Source: Bradyrhizobium diazoefficiens USDA 110 (GTDB lineage Bacteria; Pseudomonadota; Alphaproteobacteria; Rhizobiales; Xanthobacteraceae). From it: a stretch of 64,000 bases of DNA. The position numbers were made by a program, and so were the translations under genes. The notes below the pieces were generated by a model. It searched no databases. It was given only the letters and a program-made list of their open reading frames with translations, and had not been told where the DNA came from. This document shows, piece by piece, positions 1 to 7,545 of this stretch (position 1 is the stretch's first letter; each line of letters starts with the position of its first letter). The stretch spans positions 1,054,001 through 1,118,000 of the forward strand of contig NC_004463.1 of assembly GCF_000011365.1 (NCBI RefSeq), read 5' to 3'.

Positions 1-1193
1 ACGATATCGCCCGCCGCATCCGCTACAAGCACAAGATCAATTCCGCGAGCTGGTCGAGCGACCAAAACCTCTGGACCATCGAAGCGGTCACGACCGATAC
101 CGGTGAAGCAAGGACCTTCACCGCAAACTTCCTCTGGATGTGCCAGGGCTATTATCGCCATTCCGAGGGTTACACGCCCGAGTGGAAGGGCATGGATCGC
201 TTCAAGGGCCGCATCGTCCATCCGCAGACCTGGCCTGATGACATCGACCTCACCGGCAAGAGGGTCGTCGTGATCGGCTCGGGCGCGACCGCAGCGACGC
301 TGGTGCCGAACATCGCGGACGATTGCGCGCATGTCACCATGCTGCAGCGCTCGCCGACCTATTTCCGCCTCGGCCGCAACGCCATCGAGATCGCCGAGGA
401 GCTGCGTCGGCTCCAGGTGGATGAAGCATGGATCCACGAGATCGTTCGCCGCAAGATCCTGTTCGAGCAGGATGCGTTCACGAAGCTCTGCGTGTCCAAG
501 CCGGAGCAGGTGAAGAAGGAACTGATCGGCCAGATCAGCGCGGTGCTTGGTCCGGATTACGACGTCGAGACGCACTTCACGCCGAGCTACCGGCCGTGGC
601 GACAGCGCATCGCCTTCGTGCCCGATGCCGACCTGTTCAAGGGGATTGCCAGCGGCAAGGCCTCCGTCGTCACCGACGAGATCGAATGCTTCGTCGAGAA
701 CGGCATCCAGCTCAAGTCGGGCAAGCTGCTGGAAGCCGATATCATCGTCACCGCGACCGGCTTCAATCTCGCGGCGCTCGGCGACATCGCCTTCGAGATC
801 GACGGCAAGCCGCTCGCCTTCGGCGACACCGTCACCTATCGCGGCATGATGTTCACGGGCGTGCCGAACATGGTCTGGGTGTTCGGCTATTTCCGCGCCA
901 GCTGGACGCTGCGCGTCGACCTCGTCGCCGATTTCGTCTGCCGTCTGCTCGGACATATGAAGGCGAAGGGCAAAAAGAAGGTCGAGGTGAGCTTGCGTCC
1001 CGAAGACCACAACATGCCGATCCTGCCCTGGATCGATCCGGAGAACTTCAACCCCGGCTACATGATGCGCAACATGAACCTGCTGCCCAAGCGCGGCGAC
1101 AAGCCGGAATGGCAGCACAGCCAGGATTACTGGACCGAAAAGGACGAGATCCCGAAGACGGATCTGGATGACAAGGCGTTCGTGTACGGGTGA
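1..1193 (+). CDS. Flavin-containing (EthA/Baeyer-Villiger-type) monooxygenase, 5' truncated
   Basis: The reading frame is open from the first base of the window (first complete codon at base 3) to TGA at 1191-1193, so the N-terminus with the FAD-binding glycine motif lies outside. The visible 397 residues contain an NADPH-type Rossmann motif, VVIGSGATAATL, starting near base 268. This GSGATA form is typical of EthA-like Baeyer-Villiger monooxygenases. Further on, the segment IIVTATGFNL is the ATG motif of class B flavoprotein monooxygenases. Such enzymes insert oxygen next to a ketone or oxidise S or N atoms in the cytosol using FAD, NADPH and O2. The substrate cannot be told. The gene converges on the response regulator gene, with tandem repeats between. 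Confidence 0.85.
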   Translation, partial: DIARRIRYKHKINSASWSSDQNLWTIEAVTTDTGEARTFTANFLWMCQGYYRHSEGYTPEWKGMDRFKGRIVHPQTWPDDIDLTGKRVVVIGSGATAATLVPNIADDCAHVTMLQRSPTYFRLGRNAIEIAEELRRLQVDEAWIHEIVRRKILFEQDAFTKLCVSKPEQVKKELIGQISAVLGPDYDVETHFTPSYRPWRQRIAFVPDADLFKGIASGKASVVTDEIECFVENGIQLKSGKLLEADIIVTATGFNLAALGDIAFEIDGKPLAFGDTVTYRGMMFTGVPNMVWVFGYFRASWTLRVDLVADFVCRLLGHMKAKGKKKVEVSLRPEDHNMPILPWIDPENFNPGYMMRNMNLLPKRGDKPEWQHSQDYWTEKDEIPKTDLDDKAFVYG

Positions 1194-1234
1194 AGGGGTT
1201 GTTCCTGTAGGGGCGATGGCCGTTGTCACGAACG

Positions 1235-1701
1235 CCACTGTCGTCCCCGGGGCGCGAAGCGAGCCCGGGACCCATACTCCCAGGCAGTGGTCGTAGGGTG
1301 AGCAGGTAACTCCGAGTCTTCGCCAAACGTCTCCCTGTGGTTATGGATCCCGGATCGGCGCTCCGCTCTAGACAACGCTACGCGTTGTCGAGAGCTTCGC
1401 TTGTCCGGGACGACACTGTTTGTTGGGTTAGCGGTGTCCCAACTCATTGGCGCCGCGGCTACGAATTCCACTGTCGTCCCGGGGCGCGAAGCGAGCCCGG
1501 GACCCATACTCCCAGGCAGTGGTCGTAGGGCGAGCAGGTAACTCCGAGTCTTCGCCAAACGTCTCCCTGTGGTTATGGATCCCGGATCGGCGCTCCGCTC
1601 TGGACAACGCTACGCGTTGTCGAGAGCTTCGCTTGTCCGGGACGACACTGTTTGTTGGGTTAGTGGTGTCCCAACTCATTCGCGCAGCGGCTACGAATTC
1701 C
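1235..1701. repeat. Tandem duplication of a ~232-bp unit made of palindromic intergenic repeats
   Basis: Two nearly identical copies lie head to tail, about 1235-1468 and 1468-1701. The period is 233 at the left ends and 232 at an internal anchor (GTCTCCCTGTGG at 1329 and 1561), because the first copy has one extra C. Each copy carries the family A arms: a GTCGTCCC/GGGACCCAT arm at the left and a TTGTCCGGGACGACA arm at the right, with an inner hairpin around ACAACGCTACGCGTTGT. The second copy runs into the last codons and stop of the minus-strand response regulator (stop at 1691-1693). This fills the whole gap between the two convergent genes; I see no gene in it. Confidence 0.9.
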
Positions 1702-2617
1702 GCCTTGTCGCGCTCGTCGCAATCGCCGCCGCCGCTGTCCGGTTCTCCACGCCCAGCTTCGCATAGATCTGCTCGAGATGCTTGTCGACCGTGCGCGGGC
1801 TCAATCCCAGGATCTGCGCGATGTCGCGATTGGTCTTGCCCTTGCTGAGCCAGGCCAGCACTTCCCCTTCGCGGGTGGTGAGGCCGAGCTCGCTGGTGAA
1901 TTCCGGCGGCAACGCGGTGCCGGATTCCTTGGACAGCCGTAGCAGGAACTCGTTCGGCGCGGTTTCGCCCATGTAATAGAACCGGAGTTGCGGATTGTCG
2001 GGCAAGGAAGCGCCTTGCGACTTCGAGCTGCCCTTGCCCTTGGCCTGCTCCAGCCAGTGTAGCAGTGATGGCGGAAGGGCAAAGTCATCGGCCTGGGCCC
2101 CGTGGTGATCGGACAGCAGCTTCTGCGCCTGCGGGGTCGCCCAGAGGATGCTGCCCTGCCGGTTGACCGCGAACAGGAAGCGGCCGGAGACGTCGAGCGC
2201 GGCGCGCGCGCTCTGGGTCAGGCGGGCGTTGCCGAGATGGACACGGATGCGCGCCAGCATCTCCTCGATCACGATCGGCTTGGTCACGTAGTCGACGCCG
2301 CCGGCGTCCAGCCCGCGCACGATATGCTCGGTCTCGGCGAGGCCCGTCATGAAGATCACGGGGACGTTGGCAAGGCCCGCATCGCGCTTGAGGCGGCGGC
2401 AGGTCTCGAAGCCGTCGATGCCGGGCATCACCGCATCGAGCAGCACGATGTCGGGCGTGATCTGCTCGACGATGCGCATCGCCGCCGCGCCGTCGAGCGC
2501 CACCATCACCGTCATCCCGGCGCCGTCGAGCGCGTCGGTGAGCAGCCGCAGCGTCTCGGGAGAGTCATCGACAACGAGCGCGACGTCGCGCTTCTTCGAC
2601 TCAATGCTCATGCGCAT
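1691..2617 (-). CDS. LuxR-type response regulator (REC, PAS-like middle, HTH)
   Basis: This 308-residue protein is a cytosolic transcription factor switched by phosphorylation. Residues 10-125 form a receiver domain with acidic pocket D17/D18, phosphoacceptor D61 (VLLDAVMPG), T91 and K113 (VTKP). Residues about 135-200 look like a degenerate PAS domain. Residues about 240-305 are a LuxR/FixJ helix-turn-helix (LTTREGEVLAWL, then SPRTVDKHLEQIYAKLGV). Translation probably starts at ATG 2617 or ATG 2611, both inside the 3' end of the sensor kinase gene, so the two are translationally coupled and should be a cognate pair. The likely target is the divergent amide operon, which is inference from position. 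The last codons lie within a tandem intergenic repeat, so the C-terminus (ATRRNS) may have been altered by that repeat. Confidence 0.9.
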   Translation of the reverse strand: MRMSIESKKRDVALVVDDSPETLRLLTDALDGAGMTVMVALDGAAAMRIVEQITPDIVLLDAVMPGIDGFETCRRLKRDAGLANVPVIFMTGLAETEHIVRGLDAGGVDYVTKPIVIEEMLARIRVHLGNARLTQSARAALDVSGRFLFAVNRQGSILWATPQAQKLLSDHHGAQADDFALPPSLLHWLEQAKGKGSSKSQGASLPDNPQLRFYYMGETAPNEFLLRLSKESGTALPPEFTSELGLTTREGEVLAWLSKGKTNRDIAQILGLSPRTVDKHLEQIYAKLGVENRTAAAAIATSATRRNS

Positions 2618-5600
2618 GCAACGTCTTCAATGTGGTCATGTACTGGTCGAGATCGAAGCGGTCGACCAGCGATCGCATCTGGGCGACGAAGTCGGCATGC
2701 TCCGGATGCTCGCTGCCGATCTCGTCGAGCTTCAGCTGGATGCCCTTGACGTAGCCGATCTGGCCGAGCCCGATCAGCTCCTCGATGTGTCGCACCGGCG
2801 GCCGTGAGCCGCTCTCGGGCTGCCAGAACGGCACCGCGATCTCGTCCGAGCCGTATTGCCATTCGATCTTGAGCAGTTGGCGGATCGTCTCCAGCAGCCG
2901 CGGAATGTCGATCGGCTTCATCAGATAGCCGTCGTGGAACGGTTGCGCCAGCGGCGTGCCGTGAGCCTCCAGCGCGCTCGCCGAGACCATCAGGATTCGG
3001 GCCTGGTGATGGCCGCTCGCGCGCAGCGTCTCCGCGACCGTCCAGCCGTCCATGCCGGGCATGGAGATATCGAGCAGGAACAGATCGGGCCGGCAATGCT
3101 GCGCCAGCGCGAGGCAGCCCGGGCCGTCTGCGGCGCTGAGCAGGATGAAGCCGAGCGGCGTCAGCACTTCGCGCAGGAGGTCGCGATGAACGGGGTCGTC
3201 GTCGGTGATCAGGATCGTCTTGCGCGCGCCGTGATAGCCGGAGACCGGCGCCTCCACCGGCGCGATGCGCTGGGGATTGGCGACCTCCGACAGCAGGATC
3301 TTGACCTTGAACGTGCTGCCGGTGCCGACCGTGCTCATGACCTTGATGTCGCCGCCCATGACGCCGGCGAGCAGCCGGCTGATGGTCAGCCCGAGGCCCG
3401 TTCCGGTCTGCGGCTGCGAGACACCGAGGGCGCCGCGTTCGAACGGCGCGAAGATGCGTTCGAGATCGTCGCCCTGGATGCCGGGACCGGTGTCGATCAC
3501 TTCGAATTCGGCAACGGGGCTGCGATAGTGCACGACGAACTGCACGCTGCCGGTCTGGGTGAATTTGATCGCGTTGGAGAGCAAATTGATCAGCACCTGG
3601 CGCAGCCGCTTCTCGTCGGCATAGACCACGACCGGCAAGTGGGCGGGACGCCTGAACACGAAGTCGATGCCCTTGGCGGCGGCCTGAAGGCGGAACATGC
3701 CGACGAGCTGGTCGAGGAATTCGCTGAGCCGCACCTCGTCGCGCGAGAGATACAGCCGCCCCGCCTCGATCTTGGAGATGTCCAGGATGCCGTCGATCAG
3801 GCCGGAGAGATGATCGGCGCTGCGGCGAACCACGCGGACCTGGTCGCGCGGCTTGGTGTTGAGCGTCGTATCCTGCTCGAGGAGCTGCGCATAGCCGCTG
3901 ATCGCATTCAGCGGCGAGCGCAGCTCGTGGCTGAGGCCGACGACATAGCGGCTCTTGGCGAGGTTGGCGGATTCGGCGACCTCCTTGGCGCGCTGGAGTT
4001 CGGCGTCGGTGCGCTTGTGCGCGTCGATCTCCTGGATCAGCAGCGTGGTCTGCCGCCGCGTCTCGGCCTCCGCGGCCCGCCGGCTCTGCTGCGCCAGCAC
4101 GAACAGCCAGGCCACCACGCCGATGATGATGCTGAGCGAGAAGAACACCTTCCACAGCACGTCGGAGACGAGCATGTTCTCGCCATGCGCGCTCGCGGAG
4201 GTCTGGAGATAGATCAGCCCCAGCACGAGCGCGACGAGGCCGGCCGAGATCACGAACACGCCGATGTAATGGCCGAGCTGCGAATTGATCCGCTGGTAGA
4301 TCGGCTGCGGCAGGATCTTGCCGAGCGTCTCGGAGAATTGCGTCTGTACGCGCGCATGCGGCTTGCAGAGGTCGTGGCAGCGGGCGTCGAGCGAGCAGCA
4401 CAAGGAGCAGATCGGCCCGGCGTAAGCGGGGCAGGAGGCCATGTCCTCCGGTTCGAACGAGTGCTCGCAGATGCAGCACTGGATCGCCTCGATGTTCTGC
4501 CAGCTCCGCTTCGGCTTGCGCGCGATGTAGTATTTGCCACCGGTCGCCCATGCGATCAGGGGGGCGGCGAGGAAGGCAACCGCCAGCGCGATGAAGGCCG
4601 ACAGCGCCTTCGCGGTCGGCCCGAATAGGCCGTAGAAGGCACTGATGGAGATGATGGTCGCGATCGTCATCGCACCGACGCCGACCGGATTGATGTCGTA
4701 GAGATGCGCGCGCTTGAACTCGATCTGCTGTGGCCGCAATCCAAGTGGCTTGTTGATGACGAGGTCGGCGACCAGTGCGCCGACCCAGGCGATCGCGACG
4801 TTGGAATAGAGCGCCAGCGTCTGCTCCAGCGCCTTGTAGACGCCGATCTCCATCAACAGCAGCGCCACAATGACGTTGAAGACCAGCCAGACCACGCGGC
4901 CGGGATGGCTGTGGGTCAAGCGCGAAAAGAAGTTCGACCAGGCGATCGAGCCGGCATAGGCGTTGGTGACGTTGATCTTGACCTGCGACAGGATCACGAA
5001 GGTGCCGGTCAGCGCCAGCGCGAGGTCGGGCTGTGACAGCACGTATCGAAATGCTTCGAGATACATATGCGCCGGCTCGGCGGCCTCTTCGGGCGGCACG
5101 CCGTGGCTGAGCGCGAAGAAGGCGAGGAACGAGCCGGCCAGCAATTTCAGCGCGCCGAGCACGATCCAGCCGGGGCCCGCGCTCATCAGTGCGATCCACC
5201 AGGAGGTCCTGGAGGCCCGACGGTCGCGCGGCAGGAATCGCAAGAAGTCGACCTGCTCGCCGATCTGCGCCACCAGCGAAAACACGACCGAGGCCGCAAC
5301 ACCGAACAGCAGCAGATCGAAATGTCCGTTGAGGTCGCCGTGCTCGCCCGAGAACTTGCGCCACTCCGTGAACGAGTAGGGGTTGGCCCAGGCGATCGCC
5401 GCAAAGGGCAGGATGTGCAGAATGATCCAGAGTGGCTGGGTCCAGAGCTGGAAGCGGCTGATCAGCGTGATGCCGTAGGCCACCAGCGGGATGATGACGA
5501 CCGCACTGATGAGATAGCCGACCGGCCTCGGAATCCCGAAGCACATCTCGAGCGCGGACGCCAGGATCACCGCTTCGATCGCGAAGAAGATGAAGGTGAA

Positions 5601-5972
5601 GGACGCGTAGATCAGTGAGGTGACGGTCGAGCCGATGTAGCCGAAACCAGCGCCGCGCGTTAGCAGGTCAATGTCGATGCCGCATTTGGCGGCATAATAG
5701 GCAATCGGCACGCCGCAGCAGAAGATGATGGTCGAGACCACGAGGATCGCGGCGGTGGCGTTGGTGACGCCATAGTTCAGGGTGATGGTGCCGCCGATCG
5801 CCTCCATCGCCAGGAACGAGATCGCGCCCAGCGCGGTGTTGGCAACGCGGGCGGTGGACCAGCGACGCGCGCTCTTGGCCGTGAAGCGCAGCGCGTAGTC
5901 TTCCAGCGTCTGGTTGGCGACCCATTGGTTGTACTGGCGCCTGACGCGGTCTATTCGCTGCCGCCCTGCCAC
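2601..5972 (-). CDS. NCS1 permease-fused hybrid sensor histidine kinase
   Basis: This 1123-residue membrane protein combines a transporter with a kinase. Residues about 20-485 are a multi-spanning NCS1-family (cytosine/purine/hydantoin permease-like) domain. Residues 499-536 hold nine cysteines (C499, C500, C502, C514, C522, C525, C526, C532, C536), which could bind metal. Two further membrane helices follow (about 568-590 and 604-627), then a coiled linker. The HisKA domain has phosphoacceptor H682 (LSHELRSPLN), followed by a HATPase with NLLSNAIKF, DTGPGI and TGTGLGLTI. A receiver domain has D968 (LFLLDISMPGMDG). A helical tail of about 65 residues (1058-1123) is unassigned. The start is GTG at 5970-5972; an in-frame TAA sits directly before it and no ATG occurs for over 50 codons. 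It overlaps the downstream regulator gene. CbrA and CrbS are known kinases fused to a different carrier family (SSS); an NCS1 version next to amide genes suggests sensing of an amide- or ureide-like solute. Confidence 0.9.
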   Translation of the reverse strand: MAGRQRIDRVRRQYNQWVANQTLEDYALRFTAKSARRWSTARVANTALGAISFLAMEAIGGTITLNYGVTNATAAILVVSTIIFCCGVPIAYYAAKCGIDIDLLTRGAGFGYIGSTVTSLIYASFTFIFFAIEAVILASALEMCFGIPRPVGYLISAVVIIPLVAYGITLISRFQLWTQPLWIILHILPFAAIAWANPYSFTEWRKFSGEHGDLNGHFDLLLFGVAASVVFSLVAQIGEQVDFLRFLPRDRRASRTSWWIALMSAGPGWIVLGALKLLAGSFLAFFALSHGVPPEEAAEPAHMYLEAFRYVLSQPDLALALTGTFVILSQVKINVTNAYAGSIAWSNFFSRLTHSHPGRVVWLVFNVIVALLLMEIGVYKALEQTLALYSNVAIAWVGALVADLVINKPLGLRPQQIEFKRAHLYDINPVGVGAMTIATIISISAFYGLFGPTAKALSAFIALAVAFLAAPLIAWATGGKYYIARKPKRSWQNIEAIQCCICEHSFEPEDMASCPAYAGPICSLCCSLDARCHDLCKPHARVQTQFSETLGKILPQPIYQRINSQLGHYIGVFVISAGLVALVLGLIYLQTSASAHGENMLVSDVLWKVFFSLSIIIGVVAWLFVLAQQSRRAAEAETRRQTTLLIQEIDAHKRTDAELQRAKEVAESANLAKSRYVVGLSHELRSPLNAISGYAQLLEQDTTLNTKPRDQVRVVRRSADHLSGLIDGILDISKIEAGRLYLSRDEVRLSEFLDQLVGMFRLQAAAKGIDFVFRRPAHLPVVVYADEKRLRQVLINLLSNAIKFTQTGSVQFVVHYRSPVAEFEVIDTGPGIQGDDLERIFAPFERGALGVSQPQTGTGLGLTISRLLAGVMGGDIKVMSTVGTGSTFKVKILLSEVANPQRIAPVEAPVSGYHGARKTILITDDDPVHRDLLREVLTPLGFILLSAADGPGCLALAQHCRPDLFLLDISMPGMDGWTVAETLRASGHHQARILMVSASALEAHGTPLAQPFHDGYLMKPIDIPRLLETIRQLLKIEWQYGSDEIAVPFWQPESGSRPPVRHIEELIGLGQIGYVKGIQLKLDEIGSEHPEHADFVAQMRSLVDRFDLDQYMTTLKTLHAHEH

Positions 5973-6043
5973 TTAATCCCACTCCCGATACGACCCGGAT
6001 CCCTCGCAAATCCCGTACCAAAAGCCTACGTCGGCATTTTGCG

Positions 6044-6081
6044 GTGCAGTATACGCGATCTTGCGTATGCTTGCGCTGCAC
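6044..6081. promoter_or_regulatory. Nested dyad in the divergent kinase/amide-operon promoter region
   Basis: The core ATACGC-GATCTT-GCGTAT (6051-6068) is an 18-bp inverted repeat with perfect 6-bp arms. It is framed by GTGCAG (6044-6049) and CTGCAC (6076-6081), which are also reverse complements but unequally spaced. It lies 59-96 bases upstream of the urtA-like start and 72 bases from the kinase start. The size suits a dimeric LuxR-family regulator such as the one encoded next door; the assignment is inference. Confidence 0.45.
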
Positions 6082-6139
6082 AAATTCGAGCCATCCTCAC
6101 GGCACCAATCGCGTGTCCTCGAACAAAAGTGGGGTGCTC

Positions 6140-7399
6140 ATGTCAGACGAAGCAAACAAGGGCCTGTTGTCGCCGCTCCGGCGCAAATTATTGATGGGAA
6201 TGGCGGCGGTGCCGGCCATCACGATGCTGCCGCGGGCGTCTTTTGCACAGGCCCCGGCGACCTCGGCGGTCAATACCACGGGTCTCGCGGTCACCGACAC
6301 CGAGGTGACAGTCGGCATCCTGCATTCGGCGACCGGCACCATGGCGATCTCCGAGACCGGCTCGATCGAAGCCGAAAAGCTCGCCATCGAGCAGATCAAC
6401 GCCATGGGCGGCGTGCTCGGCCGCAAGATCAAGTTCATCCAGGAGGACGGGGCCAGCGATTGGCCGACCTTCGCCGAGAAGGCCAAGAAGCTGCTGGTCA
6501 ACGACAAGGTCGCGGCGATCATGGGCTGCTGGACCTCGGCCTCGCGCAAGGCGGTGCTGCCGGTCGTCGAGCAGTATAACGGCATGCTCTACTACCCGAC
6601 CTTCTACGAAGGCCTCGAGCAGTCCAAGAACGTGATCTACACCGGCCAGGAGGCGACCCAGCAGATTCTCGCGGGCCTGAACTGGATCGCCAAGGAGAAG
6701 GGCGCGAAGTCGTTCTTCTTCATCGGCTCCGACTACATCTGGCCGCGCACCTCGAACAAGATCGCGCGCAAGCACGTCGAGAACGTGCTGAAGGGCAAGG
6801 TCGTCGGCGAGGAGTATTATCCGCTCGGCAACACCCAGTTCAATTCGGTCATCAACAAGATCAAGCTGACCAAGCCCGACGTGATCTTCACTGACGTCGT
6901 CGGCGGTTCCAACGTCGCGTTCTACAAGCAGCTCAAGGCTGCCGGCATCGACCTCGCCAAGCAGCCGCTGCTGACGATCTCGGTGACCGAAGACGAGATC
7001 GACGGCATCGGCGGCGAGAATATCGCAGGCGCCTATGCCTGCATGAAGTACTTCCAGTCGCTCGACAATCCGAACAACAAGACATTCGTGCCCGCGTTCA
7101 AGAAGATGTGGGGCGAGAAGACCGTGATCGGAGACGTCACCCAGGCTGCCTATCTCGGCCCGTGGCTGTGGAAGTTGACGGTCGAGAAGGCCGGTTCGTT
7201 CGACGTCGACAAGATCGCGGCGGCTTCGCCGGGCGTCGAGTTCAAGGGTGCTCCGGAAGGCTATGTGCGCATCCACGAGAACCATCACCTCTGGTCGAAG
7301 ACCCGGGTGGGCCGCGCCAAGCTCGATGGCCAGTTCGAGCTGATCTACGAGACCGCCGATCTCGTCGAGCCGGATCCGTTCCCCAAGGGCTACCAGTAA
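6140..7399 (+). CDS. urtA: Amide/urea-type ABC transporter substrate-binding protein
   Basis: This is the periplasmic receptor of a branched-chain-amino-acid-like (HAAT) importer and resembles UrtA of urea transporters and FmdD of short-chain amide transporters. The chosen start, ATG 6140, gives 419 residues, has GGGG a few bases upstream, and puts a signal peptide at the N-terminus (LRRKLLMGMAAVP to ASFAQ, with a twin-arginine look). An upstream in-frame start at 6044 would only add sequence from the promoter. Mature features match the UrtA family: TVGILHSATGTMAISE, then GCWTSASRKAVLP and YPTFYEGLEQS. It is the first gene of an operon that also encodes two permeases, two ATPases and two amidases. 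Ligand is probably a short aliphatic amide or urea; the amidase genes and the absence of urease genes in the window favour amides. Confidence 0.88.
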   Translation: MSDEANKGLLSPLRRKLLMGMAAVPAITMLPRASFAQAPATSAVNTTGLAVTDTEVTVGILHSATGTMAISETGSIEAEKLAIEQINAMGGVLGRKIKFIQEDGASDWPTFAEKAKKLLVNDKVAAIMGCWTSASRKAVLPVVEQYNGMLYYPTFYEGLEQSKNVIYTGQEATQQILAGLNWIAKEKGAKSFFFIGSDYIWPRTSNKIARKHVENVLKGKVVGEEYYPLGNTQFNSVINKIKLTKPDVIFTDVVGGSNVAFYKQLKAAGIDLAKQPLLTISVTEDEIDGIGGENIAGAYACMKYFQSLDNPNNKTFVPAFKKMWGEKTVIGDVTQAAYLGPWLWKLTVEKAGSFDVDKIAAASPGVEFKGAPEGYVRIHENHHLWSKTRVGRAKLDGQFELIYETADLVEPDPFPKGYQ

Positions 7400-7417
7400 G
7401 AAGCGCTACCAGTCAGA

Positions 7418-7435
7418 ACGCGGCCTCTGCCGCGT
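7418..7435 (+). promoter_or_regulatory. Small hairpin downstream of the binding-protein gene
   Basis: ACGCGGC (7418-7424) pairs perfectly with GCCGCGT (7429-7435) across a CTCT loop, starting 19 bases after the urtA-like stop. Together with the stronger hairpin at 7491-7520 it may protect the upstream message or attenuate reading into the permease genes. Confidence 0.4.
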
Positions 7436-7490
7436 CTCCCTCGAGGCAAAACCGCTCCCTGGCGTGGATCGCAAGTCCATGCCCAAGACC

Positions 7491-7520
7491 CCCGCGTCGC
7501 GAACCTGCTCGCGACGCGGG
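7491..7520 (+). promoter_or_regulatory. Strong intercistronic hairpin between the urtA- and urtB-like genes
   Basis: A perfect 12-bp stem (CCCGCGTCGCGA at 7491-7502 and its complement at 7509-7520) encloses a 6-base loop, 25 bases before the next ATG. No T-run follows, so it is more likely an mRNA stabiliser or attenuator than a full terminator. Such an element would let the binding protein be made in excess over the membrane subunits. Confidence 0.6.
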
Positions 7521-7545
7521 ACCCTTTCCCTGACGGAGGACATCG

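Noticed and set aside
1235..1701. Tandem repeat as CRISPR array or insertion sequence
   Set aside because: Only two long units without spacers, and no transposase frame; it consists of the dispersed palindromic family A.
2856..4628. Long 590-codon frame on the plus strand opposite the sensor kinase
   Set aside because: It is the antisense shadow of the kinase gene in GC-rich DNA; it shows no domain and biased residues (R, A, D, E).
6020..6060. Possible sigma-54 promoter (GGCATTTTGCGGTGC) before the amide operon
   Set aside because: GG and GC elements are one base too far apart and flanks do not match the consensus.
6044..6139. Longer N-terminus for the urtA-like protein from an upstream ATG
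   Set aside because: The extra 32 residues have no signal-peptide character and would overlap the dyad; ATG 6140 is followed by a good signal peptide.
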